A stretch of 64,000 nucleotides of DNA from an uncultured Mycoplasmatota bacterium (GCA_900548725.1 URLV01000005.1:1-64000); one strand, 5' to 3'; numbered from the stretch's first letter, positions 42,545-51,727 are shown. Notes: a model not told the origin generated them from the letters alone. Made by a program: numbers and translations.

Positions 42545-42572
42545 ATATTACCATAAAACGGTATAATGTCAA
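42545..42572 (-). promoter_or_regulatory. Promoter of the TetR gene
   Basis: On the minus strand: -35 TTGACA (42567-42572), 16-bp spacer, -10 TAATAT (42545-42550). Confidence 0.65.
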
Positions 42573-42586
42573 GTAAATTTATTTTA

Positions 42587-42613
42587 TTAGCACTTTGTAT
42601 TGACAAGTGCTAA
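42587..42613 (+). promoter_or_regulatory. CIRCE element (HrcA operator) of clpB
   Basis: TTAGCACTT-N9-AAGTGCTAA, a perfect 9-bp inverted repeat with the canonical 9-bp spacer. The final C/G pair of the CIRCE consensus arms is replaced by T/A. It overlaps the -35 and most of the spacer of the clpB promoter, so bound HrcA would block RNA polymerase. The hrcA gene itself is not in the window. Confidence 0.93.
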
Positions 42614-42627
42614 TTATTGAGTATAAT
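42600..42627 (+). promoter_or_regulatory. Promoter of clpB
   Basis: -35 TTGACA (42600-42605), 16-bp spacer, -10 TATAAT (42622-42627). It is a near-consensus sigma-A promoter interlaced with the CIRCE element. Confidence 0.9.
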
Positions 42628-42652
42628 AAGTATTAGAAATGGAGGGATATTT

Positions 42653-44767
42653 ATGGAACAAAATCCTTATGAAGAAAATTTAAAAAAACCGCTTGAAAAG
42701 TATGGACGTGATATTGTTAAACTTGCTATGGATGGTAAGATTGAACCAGTAATTGGGAGAGATGATGAAATACGTAATATAACTCGTGTTTTATCTAGAA
42801 AGACTAAAAACAATCCAGTTTTAATTGGTGAACCTGGTGTTGGTAAAACTGCAATAGTTGAAGGTCTTGCACTTAGAATTGTTAAAGGTGATGTACCTAA
42901 TAGTTTAAAAAATAAACATGTATGGGAACTTGACATGGGTGCTTTAGTTGCTGGTGCTAAATACCGTGGTGAATTTGAGGAAAGATTAAAAGCTGTTTTA
43001 AAAGAAATAAAAGATAGTAACGGTGAAATAATATTATTTATAGATGAGATTCATATGATTGTTGGTGCTGGTGCATTAGAAGGTGCAATGGATGCTGGTA
43101 ATATGCTTAAACCTATGCTTGCTCGTGGTGAAATTCATTGTATAGGTGCTACTACTTTAAATGAATATAGAAAATATATAGAAAAAGATGGAGCGCTAGA
43201 AAGACGTTTTCAAAAGATACAGGTTAATGAACCTACTGTATTAGATACAATCACAATACTTCGTGGATTAAAAAACAGATTTGAAGTATTCCATGGAGTA
43301 AGTATTAAAGATAAAGCTTTAGTTGCTGCTGCAACATTATCTGATAGATATATAACTAGTAGATTTTTACCTGATAAAGCAATTGATTTAGTTGATGAAG
43401 CTTGTGCTACTATAAAAGTTCAAATGGAAAGTGTTCCTGTTGAACTTGATACTTTATCTAGAAAAATAATGCAATTAGAAGTTGAAAAACAAGCTTTAAA
43501 ACATGAAAAAGATGAATTAAGTAAAAATAGAGTTATTGAGATTGATAAAAAGCTTGAAGACTTAAAAGTTAGAGAAAAACAACTTAGAAATGATTGGGAA
43601 GAAGAAAAAGTCATCAATGATAATATTTCTAAAAAGAAAGAAGAAATTGAACGTAAGAATTATGAATTAGAGGTAGCTGAAAATAATTATGATCTAGAAA
43701 CAGCTGCTAAATTACGTCATGGAGTTATACCAGAGTTAAAACGTGAATTGGAAGAATTGAATAACAGCAATAAGCGCTCAATATTAAGTGATGTTGTTGA
43801 TGACGAATCTATTGCAAAAATTATATCTAAATGGACTAATATTCCGGTTGCTAAACTTGTTGGCGGAGAAAAAGACAAATTAGTTCATTTATATGAAAAT
43901 ATGAAAAAACGTGTTAAAGGTCAAGATGAAGCTTTGGAACTTGTTAGTGAAGCTATTAAACGTGCTCGTGCTGGTATTAAAGATCCTAATCGTCCAATTG
44001 GTTCATTTATGTTCTTAGGTCCTACTGGTGTAGGTAAAACTGAAGTAGCTAGAACTCTAGCATATGAATTATTTGATGATGAAAAGCATATGATAAGAAT
44101 TGATATGAGTGAATATATGGAAAGTCACAGTGTTTCACGTTTAGTTGGAGCTCCTCCAGGATATGTTGGTTATGATGAAGGTGGACAATTAACTGAAGCA
44201 GTTAGACGTAATCCTTATAGTATAGTTTTATTTGATGAAATAGAAAAAGCTCATAAAGATGTATTTAATATATTGCTTCAAATACTTGATGACGGTCGTA
44301 TAACTGATGGTCAAGGTAGAACAGTAGACTTTAAAAATACAATAATTATTATGACTAGTAATTTAGGTAGTGAATATATTTTAAATAACGATGATAATTA
44401 TAAAGATAAAGTAGATGAGGCTGTTAGACATACGTTCAAACCTGAATTTATTAATAGAATTGATGAAATTATAGTCTTTAAACCACTTGATAAAGAAGTA
44501 GTTCATGAAATTCTTAACAATATTATTAAAAATATTGAATTACGTTTAAGAGATAAACAATTAACTCTAACTTTAAGTGATAGAGCAAAAGAATTTATTA
44601 TTGAAAACAGTTTTGATGTTAATTTTGGTGCTAGACCTATTAAACGTTATGTAAGTAGAAATATAGAAACTTTAATAGCAAATGCATTAATTAATGATGA
44701 GATTGTTTTTGGAAGCAATATTAATATTGATGTTAATAATAATGGAGAATTTTATATTACAAAATAA
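42653..44767 (+). CDS. clpB: ClpB-type disaggregase lacking the N-domain
   Basis: A 704-residue AAA+ chaperone. It starts only about 30 residues before the first ATPase module: Walker A GEPGVGKT at 59-66, Walker [11 protein letters not shown] long M-domain coiled coil of about 120 residues lies around 290-410, and the second module follows ([20 protein letters not shown], then [11 protein letters not shown]). The two Clp_N repeats at the N-terminus of ordinary ClpB (about 850 residues) are absent. The full-size M-domain and lack of an obvious ClpP-binding loop favour ClpB over ClpC. ATG 42653 follows GGAGGG. A CIRCE element controls its promoter, and a strong terminator follows. It probably works with DnaK to dissolve aggregates. 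Confidence 0.94.
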   Translation: MEQNPYEENLKKPLEKYGRDIVKLAMDGKIEPVIGRDDEIRNITRVLSRKTKNNPVLIGEPGVGKTAIVEGLALRIVKGDVPNSLKNKHVWELDMGALVAGAKYRGEFEERLKAVLKEIKDSNGEIILFIDEIHMIVGAGALEGAMDAGNMLKPMLARGEIHCIGATTLNEYRKYIEKDGALERRFQKIQVNEPTVLDTITILRGLKNRFEVFHGVSIKDKALVAAATLSDRYITSRFLPDKAIDLVDEACATIKVQMESVPVELDTLSRKIMQLEVEKQALKHEKDELSKNRVIEIDKKLEDLKVREKQLRNDWEEEKVINDNISKKKEEIERKNYELEVAENNYDLETAAKLRHGVIPELKRELEELNNSNKRSILSDVVDDESIAKIISKWTNIPVAKLVGGEKDKLVHLYENMKKRVKGQDEALELVSEAIKRARAGIKDPNRPIGSFMFLGPTGVGKTEVARTLAYELFDDEKHMIRIDMSEYMESHSVSRLVGAPPGYVGYDEGGQLTEAVRRNPYSIVLFDEIEKAHKDVFNILLQILDDGRITDGQGRTVDFKNTIIIMTSNLGSEYILNNDDNYKDKVDEAVRHTFKPEFINRIDEIIVFKPLDKEVVHEILNNIIKNIELRLRDKQLTLTLSDRAKEFIIENSFDVNFGARPIKRYVSRNIETLIANALINDEIVFGSNINIDVNNNGEFYITK

Positions 44768-44774
44768 TTAATTT

Positions 44775-44799
44775 AAGGCCAAAAATTGCGGCCTTTTTT
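44775..44799 (+). terminator. Terminator of clpB
   Basis: AAGGCC (44775-44780), 9-nt loop, GGCCTT (44790-44795) followed by four more Ts. Confidence 0.9.
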
Positions 44800-44813
44800 G
44801 TTTTGAATTTAAG

Positions 44814-44870
44814 TTAGTCAATAGTATCACTTTAAATTAGTCAATAGTGTCACTTTAAATTAGTCGAAGT
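44814..44870. repeat. Tandem 23-bp repeats (about 2.4 copies)
   Basis: TTAGTCAATAGTATCACTTT continuing to 44836 is repeated at 44837-44859 with one change, and begins a third time at 44860 (TTAGTC). It lies in the intergenic space between convergent clpB and the bactofilin-like gene. I see no associated transposase, ORF or terminator fold. Confidence 0.85.
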
Positions 44871-44908
44871 TCATAACATAAAAAAAGAAACATTTGATGC
44901 TTCTTTAA

Positions 44909-45967
44909 TTACTTTTTCATTTCTATAATCATATTTCCTGATATACCTAAACCAAATAATAGACTTAATAATGATACAAATCCACCAATATATGGTATAT
45001 AACTTAAAGCATATATTATAAATAAACCTACTATCATTAAAATATAACTATTCATACTCTTTTTAAAATATTTCTTATCTAATTTATAAGCTACTGTATA
45101 AGCAGTAAATATGTTTGCTATATAAACTAAAATACCATAAATTATTCCACCTATTACACCTACTGATGAGAATATACCAGTCATTAATAACATTAATGCT
45201 ACCATTGGAACACCAATTAATATTAAGAAACCTTTTCCACAAAGAATAGCTGTTTTTTTAGTAGTTAAATCTTCTGTTTGTTTTAAAGATTTTTTAAATA
45301 ATTTTTCACAAGCAAACACTAATACTATTGCTAACATAGTTATGTGAACATATTTTGAAACTATAGCATAAATATATTCTTTAAATGTCATTTTATTCGT
45401 AGTAGAATTATAAGTTTTAGTTTTGATAGTGTCATTTAAACCATCTATAACTGCATCTTTATTATATTTTAGTGTACCAGTTATTTTTGCTCCTTCAATA
45501 TTTATATTAGCAGCATAAACTGTTACGTTACCGTTAAATGTACCTTTTAAAGTAACTTCACTAGCATAAATATAACTGTTTCTATTAAGGTTACCATTTA
45601 TTGTAATTGTATTAGCTGCTAAATAAGTATCTCTTAAAACATTACCATTAACTTTAATATCATTTGCTGCTAAAAATAAATCCTTTACTATATCTTTTTC
45701 TATAGTTATTTCATTTCCAGCACCTATAACATATTCTTGGTTTGCTTTAAAAGTTAATTTATTTCCTGCAACAAAGCCAATTCCATCAATTGTATTATTT
45801 ACCTTAATTTCATTTCCTGCAATAAATGCTGTTCCATCTAATTTATCTTCGATAGTAACTTTATCTCCAGCTTGAAATAAATCATTTGAACTTTTTGCAT
45901 TAACAGTTGTAATTGATAACATTATCGTTACTAATGTAAGTATAAAACATATAAAATATTTTTTCAT
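44909..45967 (-). CDS. Secreted/membrane bactofilin-like (polymer-forming) beta-helix protein
   Basis: A 352-residue protein. Residues 1-25 are a signal peptide (KKYFICFILTLVTIMLSITT). Residues about 28-185 form short hydrophobic/Gly/Asn repeats (GTAFIAGNEIKVNNTIDGIG, GNVLRDTYLAANTITINGNL) characteristic of the bactofilin/polymer-forming right-handed beta-helix. Three or four membrane segments follow in the C-terminal 150 residues. Classical bactofilins are cytoplasmic and lack a signal peptide, so this one would place the beta-helix outside the cell and anchor it at the C-terminus. ATG 45967 follows TTAGGAGATGA; a longer frame upstream has no such site. It is divergent from the 46103 gene. 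Confidence 0.8.
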   Translation of the reverse strand: MKKYFICFILTLVTIMLSITTVNAKSSNDLFQAGDKVTIEDKLDGTAFIAGNEIKVNNTIDGIGFVAGNKLTFKANQEYVIGAGNEITIEKDIVKDLFLAANDIKVNGNVLRDTYLAANTITINGNLNRNSYIYASEVTLKGTFNGNVTVYAANINIEGAKITGTLKYNKDAVIDGLNDTIKTKTYNSTTNKMTFKEYIYAIVSKYVHITMLAIVLVFACEKLFKKSLKQTEDLTTKKTAILCGKGFLILIGVPMVALMLLMTGIFSSVGVIGGIIYGILVYIANIFTAYTVAYKLDKKYFKKSMNSYILMIVGLFIIYALSYIPYIGGFVSLLSLLFGLGISGNMIIEMKK

Positions 45968-46055
45968 TAAATCATCTCCTAACAATAATAAAACACAAAT
46001 CTTTTTTTTAGTCAATTAATTATATGAAAAATAAATAAAAATTACAATTTTTTAG

Positions 46056-46084
46056 TTGAAAAATAAAGTTATTTTATCTATAAT
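46056..46084 (+). promoter_or_regulatory. Promoter of the 46103 gene
   Basis: -35 TTGAAA (46056-46061), 17-bp spacer, -10 TATAAT (46079-46084). The expected start near 46091 leaves a leader of about 12 nt that is essentially only the ribosome binding site AGGTGAT. Confidence 0.8.
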
Positions 46085-46102
46085 GATATTAGGTGATATA
46101 GT

Positions 46103-46726
46103 ATGGCTAATAAAAAAGATGAAGAAATTAAAAATACTACAAAGAAAAAATCAACTACTAAAAGTAATACAACAAAAAAAACTACTGCTAAAAATAGTAC
46201 AGTGAAGAAAAGTACAAGTACTAAGAATAATAGTAGTACTAAAAAAGCTGGTACAAAGACTACTACTAATAATAAAAGCGTAAAAAAAGTTGGTAATACT
46301 AAAACTAGTACTGCTAAAAAGACTACTACTAAGAAAGTAGAAAATAAAGAAGTTCCAAATAAAGATATTATAGTAGAAGAAAATGTAATTAATTTAGAAG
46401 AAAAGGTAGAATTTCCTGATAATTATGTAAAAATTGAAGATAATAATATTAGTGAACAAGAAAAAGATGAAAAAATTATTGTAGAAGAAATTAATAATAT
46501 TACTAAGTTAGAAAATGCAAAATATATAAAAAGTAAAAAGAAAAATAGTTTACTTCCAATTGGTGTTATTATAGCTATATTAGGTTTGATTGCATTAATT
46601 ATTTCTTTAATTGCAAATAGAATTGTTGATAGAGAATATTTAAGTGATACAGCAATTACATTAATGTTGGTAATTAGTATAATAATAGAAACTTTTGGAG
46701 CATTTATAATAATAAGTGAATCTTAA
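46103..46726 (+). CDS. Membrane protein with a long Lys/Thr/Ser-rich N-terminal tail
   Basis: A 207-residue protein. Residues 1-80 are almost only Lys, Thr, Ser, Asn and Ala in KKTTTKK-like tracts, reminiscent of histone-H1-like or nucleic-acid-binding tails. Residues 85-140 are acidic (IIVEENVINLEEKVEFPDNY). Two membrane segments close the protein (SLLPIGVIIAILGLIALIIS and a second ending before ISES). There is no signal peptide, so the basic tail is probably cytosolic, tethered to the membrane, and could bind DNA, RNA or anionic lipid. No family is recognised. The leader is very short and the promoter is near-consensus. Confidence 0.75.
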   Translation: MANKKDEEIKNTTKKKSTTKSNTTKKTTAKNSTVKKSTSTKNNSSTKKAGTKTTTNNKSVKKVGNTKTSTAKKTTTKKVENKEVPNKDIIVEENVINLEEKVEFPDNYVKIEDNNISEQEKDEKIIVEEINNITKLENAKYIKSKKKNSLLPIGVIIAILGLIALIISLIANRIVDREYLSDTAITLMLVISIIIETFGAFIIISES

Positions 46727-46763
46727 TAATAATTAATTATTCTATATAGTAAAGTGAGGGTAT

Positions 46764-48176
46764 ATGAAAACAAAATACGTTATAGTACTTTCTTTCCTAA
46801 TTGGAATAATTTTTTGTTTGTCTATAATTTTTGGGCCTAAGAAAATATACTTTACATTAAATGGTAAAGAATATAAAGAATTAAATGTTGGTAGTATATA
46901 TAAAGATGAGGGTTTTAAAGCAGAATATTGTAATAAATATATAAAAATATTTTGTAAAGATTTAAGTGACAGAGTTAAAATTAATAAATATGAAGAAAAG
47001 AAAGATAATAAATATTTTTTAAATTATAATATTAAGTATGGTAAGTATAGTAAAGTAATAACTAGAGAAATTAAATTTGTTGATAATGAAAGTCCTATAA
47101 TTAATTTAATTAACAATGGTAGTAATATTTGTCCTAATCATGATTATGTTGAAGAAGGTTATAGTGCATATGATAATGTTGATGGTGATATTACTAATAA
47201 AGTTTTAAGAACTGTTAAAGATAATAAAGTTTATTATAACGTTGAAGATAGTTCTGGTAACAAAAAGACTGTAATAAGAAATATAAATTATTTTGATAAT
47301 GAAAAACCATTAATTAATTTAGTTGGTGGTGATACCGTTTATGTATATAAAAATCAAGAATATAAAGATAGAGGTTATACTGCTACTGATAATTGTGATG
47401 GTGACATTACTAATAAAGTAAATATTAATAATAGTGTTGATACTACAAAAGATGGAGAGTATAATATTGATTATAGTGTAGTAGATACATTTGGAAATAA
47501 AAATACAGTTTCTAGAAAAGTTGTAGTTTATAGTGATATAAGTAAGATACCTAAAAATGGTAGAGTTATTTATTTGACGTTTGATGATGGACCTGGATGT
47601 TATACACAAAGTATATTAGATGTTTTAAATGAATATAATGTAAAGGCAACATTCTTTGTTACTAATCAATTTAGTAATTATCAGTATATGATAAAAAAAG
47701 AATATGAGAGCGGTCATTCTATTGCTGTACATACTTATAGTCATAATTATGGTAAAATATATGAGAGCGTTGATAGTTATGTTGACGATTTCAATCAAAT
47801 GAATCAGATAATATATGAGCAGACTGGTACATATACAAAAATGTTTAGATTTCCTGGTGGAAGTAGCAATACAATAAGTAGATTTAATAAAGGTATTGTT
47901 AGCAATGTTGCTAAAACTATGACAGATAAAGGATATATTTATTTCGATTGGAATATAGATAGTACAGATACACAATATAAAGATTCAGAAAAGATTTATC
48001 AAAATGTTATTAGTGAGTTAGAAAAGCATGATAAATCAGTTGTATTGATGCACGATATAAAAAAAGCTAATATAGAAAGTGTTAGAAAAATAATAAATTA
48101 TGGTTTGGAAAATGGTTATACTTTTCTAGGTCTTGATGAAAGTAGTCCTGAGGTACACCACCATATTAATAATTAG
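46764..48176 (+). CDS. Anchored polysaccharide deacetylase with two Ig-like (DUF5011) domains
   Basis: A 470-residue surface enzyme. There is one N-terminal membrane anchor (residues 5-25). Two repeated Ig-like domains of DUF5011 type follow, with signatures EEGYSAYDNVDGDITNKVLR and DRGYTATDNCDGDITNKVNI. A NodB-type deacetylase spans about 265-470: YLTFDDGPG (metal and catalytic Asp), HTYSHNYG (metal His pair), RFPGGSS, FDWNIDSTD and VLMHD. It probably deacetylates peptidoglycan N-acetylhexosamines, giving resistance to lysozyme, as PgdA does. It forms an operon with the VanY-type gene 8 bp downstream. The start is preceded by GTGAGGG. Confidence 0.93.
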   Translation: MKTKYVIVLSFLIGIIFCLSIIFGPKKIYFTLNGKEYKELNVGSIYKDEGFKAEYCNKYIKIFCKDLSDRVKINKYEEKKDNKYFLNYNIKYGKYSKVITREIKFVDNESPIINLINNGSNICPNHDYVEEGYSAYDNVDGDITNKVLRTVKDNKVYYNVEDSSGNKKTVIRNINYFDNEKPLINLVGGDTVYVYKNQEYKDRGYTATDNCDGDITNKVNINNSVDTTKDGEYNIDYSVVDTFGNKNTVSRKVVVYSDISKIPKNGRVIYLTFDDGPGCYTQSILDVLNEYNVKATFFVTNQFSNYQYMIKKEYESGHSIAVHTYSHNYGKIYESVDSYVDDFNQMNQIIYEQTGTYTKMFRFPGGSSNTISRFNKGIVSNVAKTMTDKGYIYFDWNIDSTDTQYKDSEKIYQNVISELEKHDKSVVLMHDIKKANIESVRKIINYGLENGYTFLGLDESSPEVHHHINN

Positions 48177-48184
48177 GAGTGTTT

Positions 48185-49123
48185 ATGAGAAATTTATTTA
48201 ATTTTATATTTTATGTGTTTGGTATTTGTTTACCATTAATAGTTATTATAGTTTCATTAGTAAAGTCAAATTTTAAAATTAATAAAAATGTTGTTAATAA
48301 GTTGTTAATTGCGGTAATAATTTTTCTTGTTTTTTATATTGTAAAAGTAGGAGGAATTAAATTGATAGATAATGTAAATAGTAATAGAGATGTTAAAGTT
48401 GGAAATACAATAAAGAAAAAAGATAATAAGACAACTACTTCTACTACATCAACAAGTACCACTTCTAGTACAACTACCTCTACTACATCAACTAGTACTA
48501 CAAAAACAACTACTACAAAAAAGAAACAAGATGTTAGTGTTTCTAATAATACAGATGGCTTAAAAATTATTGACGGAATATTAATCGTTAATAAGTCTTA
48601 TCCACTTCCAAAAGATTATGTTCCAACAAATACTTATAAAGATGCGACAGGATTAAATTACTGTAGTGAATGTATAAACGTTGATGCTTATGAAAAATAT
48701 AAATTAATGAAAGCTGATATGGCTAGTTTAGGAATGAACATTTGGATTCAAAGTGGTTATAGAAGTTATAATTTACAAGAAAGTTTATATAATAAATATG
48801 TTAATAGAGATGGTAAACTTGCTGCTGACACTTATAGTGCTAGACCTGGATATTCTGAACATCAAACAGGACTTGCTTTTGATCTAAATAGTATTAGTGA
48901 TGATTTTCAATATACTAGCGAAGGAAAATGGATTAATGATAATGCTTGGAGATACGGTTTTATACTTAGATATCCAAAGAGTAAAGAAAGTATTACTGGA
49001 TATAAATATGAAAGTTGGCATTTAAGATATGTTGGTGAGGATTTAGCTAGTAAATTATATAATAATGGAGATTGGATTACATTAGAAGAACATTTTAATC
49101 TAACAAGTAAGTATAGTGATTAA
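48185..49123 (+). CDS. Membrane-anchored D-alanyl-D-alanine carboxypeptidase (VanY/M15)
   Basis: A 312-residue protein. Two hydrophobic segments lie in the first 60 residues, then a Thr/Ser-rich wall-spanning linker of about 40 residues, then an M15B zinc peptidase domain. Its motifs are IWIQSGYRSYNLQESLYNKY, SEHQTGLAFDLNS (zinc His and Asp) and ESWHLRYVG (catalytic Glu region and third zinc His). It removes the terminal D-Ala from peptidoglycan stems outside the cell. ATG 48185 follows AGGAGTG; the GTG 6 bp upstream lies inside that site. It is co-transcribed with the deacetylase. Confidence 0.94.
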   Translation: MRNLFNFIFYVFGICLPLIVIIVSLVKSNFKINKNVVNKLLIAVIIFLVFYIVKVGGIKLIDNVNSNRDVKVGNTIKKKDNKTTTSTTSTSTTSSTTTSTTSTSTTKTTTTKKKQDVSVSNNTDGLKIIDGILIVNKSYPLPKDYVPTNTYKDATGLNYCSECINVDAYEKYKLMKADMASLGMNIWIQSGYRSYNLQESLYNKYVNRDGKLAADTYSARPGYSEHQTGLAFDLNSISDDFQYTSEGKWINDNAWRYGFILRYPKSKESITGYKYESWHLRYVGEDLASKLYNNGDWITLEEHFNLTSKYSD

Positions 49124-49272
49124 TGTTCTTTTTTCTTTTCTTTTAGACGTAAAAAGTATATTTTCAGACAGATTATAATAATTCTTTTTTTTAATATTAT
49201 ATGATTAACGTGCGTGATAAATTATAGAGTAAAGTTTTGGTTATGTATGTTTGTAATATATTTATCGTGCTT

Positions 49273-49301
49273 TTTAGTAAATAATATATCTATTTACTAA
49301 A
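49273..49301. repeat. Perfect 11-bp inverted repeat in an intergenic gap
   Basis: TTTAGTAAATA (49273-49283) and TATTTACTAAA (49291-49301) with a 7-bp centre. No T-tract follows on either strand, so it is a dyad or RNA hairpin of unknown role. The rest of 49124-49272 shows no gene. Confidence 0.6.
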
Positions 49302-49308
49302 AATAATT

Positions 49309-49334
49309 AAACTGTTACTAGTTTGTGACAGTTT
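49309..49334 (-). terminator. Possible terminator of the second deacetylase gene
   Basis: AAACTGT (49309-49315) and ACAGTTT (49328-49334) form a 7-bp stem directly after the stop at 49335. On the minus strand the following AATTATTTTT is only a partial T-tract. Confidence 0.45.
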
Positions 49335-50087
49335 TTAATTTGGTAACAATAACCTTAATTTAAATTTCCATAATGGCATACTAGAATTAATACTAAGTCT
49401 TGGAATGACATATTTATTATCTGTTTTATATGCTTTTTTGAAATCTCCATCATATCCAAAACCAAAAGCTAATTTATATTTTTTCTCTTTTAAAACATTT
49501 ATTATAGTATCATTGTATATACCGTAAGGATAAGCTAAATATTTAGTATCTATTACAGTTTGCTGATTATTAAAATCATTTAAAATTTCTTCATATGACA
49601 TATCAGTAACTCTTTTGTTATCATGCATATCAAATGTATGTGATGCAAATTCTATATTTGGATATTCTTTTTTTGTTTTTTCAATAAGTTCTTTATTGAA
49701 GTAAGTATCACTATTATTAATAGTTTCTTTTCCTATAATAAATACAACAGCATTTAAATTATATTTTTTTAATATTGGAAAAGCATATTCATAATTACTT
49801 TTGTAACCATCATCAAATGTTATTAAAACGGTTTTTTTATTTATTTTTAATTTACCATTCATATAATCGTTCATTTCATTGAGAGTTAATGTTTTAAAAT
49901 TCATATCTTTTAAGTATTTCATTTCTTTTTCAAATTTTTTAACATACATACTCATATCACTACTTTCATCATTTATATTTATAATATTATGATATCCTAA
50001 TACAGCAACCTTATTTGGTAAAAATAAATATATAATTAATAAAACAGTAATTAAAATAAAAATAGATATTAATATTTTTTTCTTCAT
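49335..50087 (-). CDS. Anchored polysaccharide deacetylase (NodB domain)
   Basis: A 250-residue protein: N-terminal membrane anchor or signal (KKKILISIFILITVLLIIYL), then a NodB-type deacetylase. VLGYHNI, LITFDDGYKSNYEYAFPILK (catalytic Asp), FASHTFDMHD (metal His pair) and YLAYPYGIYND are present. The shape (short, starting with GYHNI) resembles PgaB/IcaB-like and YxkH-like deacetylases, so the substrate could be a surface poly-hexosamine or peptidoglycan. ATG 50087 follows GGTAGGTGATGA. It is transcribed opposite to the other cell-wall genes nearby. Confidence 0.92.
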   Translation of the reverse strand: MKKKILISIFILITVLLIIYLFLPNKVAVLGYHNIININDESSDMSMYVKKFEKEMKYLKDMNFKTLTLNEMNDYMNGKLKINKKTVLITFDDGYKSNYEYAFPILKKYNLNAVVFIIGKETINNSDTYFNKELIEKTKKEYPNIEFASHTFDMHDNKRVTDMSYEEILNDFNNQQTVIDTKYLAYPYGIYNDTIINVLKEKKYKLAFGFGYDGDFKKAYKTDNKYVIPRLSINSSMPLWKFKLRLLLPN

Positions 50088-50184
50088 TAACTCATCACCT
50101 ACCAATAATATACTACTAATAAAATATAAAATCTAGTGATATTGTTTAAATAATTAATGCAATCATAATATTAAATAAATTTGT

Positions 50185-51612
50185 TTAGTTTATAATTTCA
50201 ATATATTCTTTATATTCATTTAATAATTCTTTAACAAATATAGATATGTTGTTTTTATCTACAAGCATATATACGTTATTTTTAGTTCTAGTAATAGCTA
50301 CATAAAATAGTCTTCTTTCTTCGTCATATTTATATAATTCTTTATCAAATAAATAATTTATAATTCTGTTGTTTTTTATTTTACTAGGAAATCCCATTAT
50401 GTTATCTGTTAAATTAATTAAGATTATATCATTACTTTCTAATCCTTTAGATTTATGTGCAGTATAATAATTTATATTGTTAATATCTTTACCCTTTTCC
50501 ACATAGTATTTTATATCCATATTATTTCTTCCTATAATCATATATTCTTTGTCACATAATTTAATTAGTTTTTTTAAACCATATATTTTGTTATTACAAA
50601 AATATATTTTTATTGGTTTATTATTAGTTTTGTTACTAAATAATTCTTTTTTAAATTGATATTTGTTTTTGGTAATAAACTTGTTAGATATATATAATAA
50701 TTCTTTACTGTTTCTGTATGTGTTTTTTAAATACATTATTTCAGAATCTTTAAAATATTCTTTGAATTTTAAAAATAATTCTATATCACTTCCTGCAAAT
50801 CGATATATACTTTGGTAATCATCTCCGACACATATTATTTTTGCATTATTATATTTTATTATACTTTGTATTAAATTTAATCTAATTCTACTAGTATCTT
50901 GAAATTCATCAATTATTATATATTTGTATTTTAATCTAAGTTTATATTTATCAACTAACTCTCTGGATTTTATAATCATGTCATTTAAGTCAATACTATT
51001 AGTACTGTTTAATTCGTTTTCATATATTCTATATATTTCTAATATGAATTTAAATGTTATCTTATAAATTGTTTTTTTATATAACTTATATATCGTACTT
51101 ATGTTATATCCTTTGTTTTTTATTAGATTAATAAATGTTATGATATTTTTTTTATATAATATGAATTCTTTACTTTTAATAATTTCCTCATATTTATAAT
51201 TTTTAAATAACAACATAAGATAGTATTTTCTATGACTATATTTAACAGTGCTTAAGAAGTATTCATCTAGAATATATTCTAAATAATTATTGTCATATAT
51301 GTTCACTTTTTTATAATATTTATTAATTATATTTAATCCTAATTTATGAAATGTATAACAATCTACATTTAATCCTATTTTATTTAATTTGTTTTTTAAT
51401 CCATTAGTCGCTTCGTTTGTTAAACTTATACAAAGTATTTCATTTTCCTTAATACCATTATGTATTAAGTATTTTACTTTTCCTAAAATTGTACTTGTTT
51501 TTCCACAACCGGCACCTGCTACTACTAACAAATTTTTATCAAATTTAACACATTCTATTTGATATTTATCTAAACTATATCCATCTATGTAAAATAAATT
51601 GTTTTCATTCAT
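50185..51612 (-). CDS. Short UvrD/Rep-type superfamily 1 helicase
   Basis: A 475-residue helicase. Motif I is VVAGAGCGKTSTILGK near residue 35, motif II IIIDEFQDTSR, motif III VGDDYQSIYRFAG, motif V YTAHKSKGLESNDI and motif VI EERRLFYVAITRTKN. All ATPase motifs are present, but the protein is about two thirds the length of UvrD/PcrA, so the 1B and 2B subdomains are reduced. It could act in repair or fork restart, though a standalone accessory role (e.g. defence) cannot be excluded. It is divergent from the 51748 gene across a 135-bp region with a dyad. Confidence 0.88.
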   Translation of the reverse strand: MNENNLFYIDGYSLDKYQIECVKFDKNLLVVAGAGCGKTSTILGKVKYLIHNGIKENEILCISLTNEATNGLKNKLNKIGLNVDCYTFHKLGLNIINKYYKKVNIYDNNYLEYILDEYFLSTVKYSHRKYYLMLLFKNYKYEEIIKSKEFILYKKNIITFINLIKNKGYNISTIYKLYKKTIYKITFKFILEIYRIYENELNSTNSIDLNDMIIKSRELVDKYKLRLKYKYIIIDEFQDTSRIRLNLIQSIIKYNNAKIICVGDDYQSIYRFAGSDIELFLKFKEYFKDSEIMYLKNTYRNSKELLYISNKFITKNKYQFKKELFSNKTNNKPIKIYFCNNKIYGLKKLIKLCDKEYMIIGRNNMDIKYYVEKGKDINNINYYTAHKSKGLESNDIILINLTDNIMGFPSKIKNNRIINYLFDKELYKYDEERRLFYVAITRTKNNVYMLVDKNNISIFVKELLNEYKEYIEIIN

Positions 51613-51672
51613 AAAACACCTCCTACTTATATTATTGTGAAAAAATTTGTTTTTCCTTTTTTTTGATGTAAA

Positions 51673-51692
51673 TTTTACACTTTTATGTAAAA
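51673..51692. promoter_or_regulatory. Dyad in the divergent promoter region
   Basis: TTTTACA, CTTTTA, TGTAAAA: a perfect 7-6-7 inverted repeat, with TGTAAA also just before it. It lies between the divergent helicase gene and the 51748 gene and could be an operator for either. Confidence 0.45.
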
Positions 51693-51718
51693 ATAAATTA
51701 TGCGTATCTATGTTAATG

Positions 51719-51727
51719 TGATATATT
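51719..51727 (+). promoter_or_regulatory. Extended -10 promoter of the 51748 gene
   Basis: TGATATATT, 21 bp before the TTG start codon at 51748. The -35 region is weak. Confidence 0.5.

Noticed and set aside
50185..51612. Helicase as part of a recognisable defence system
   Set aside because: No nuclease, TOPRIM, Gabija-, Zorya- or Septu-type partner lies beside it; the neighbours are envelope genes.
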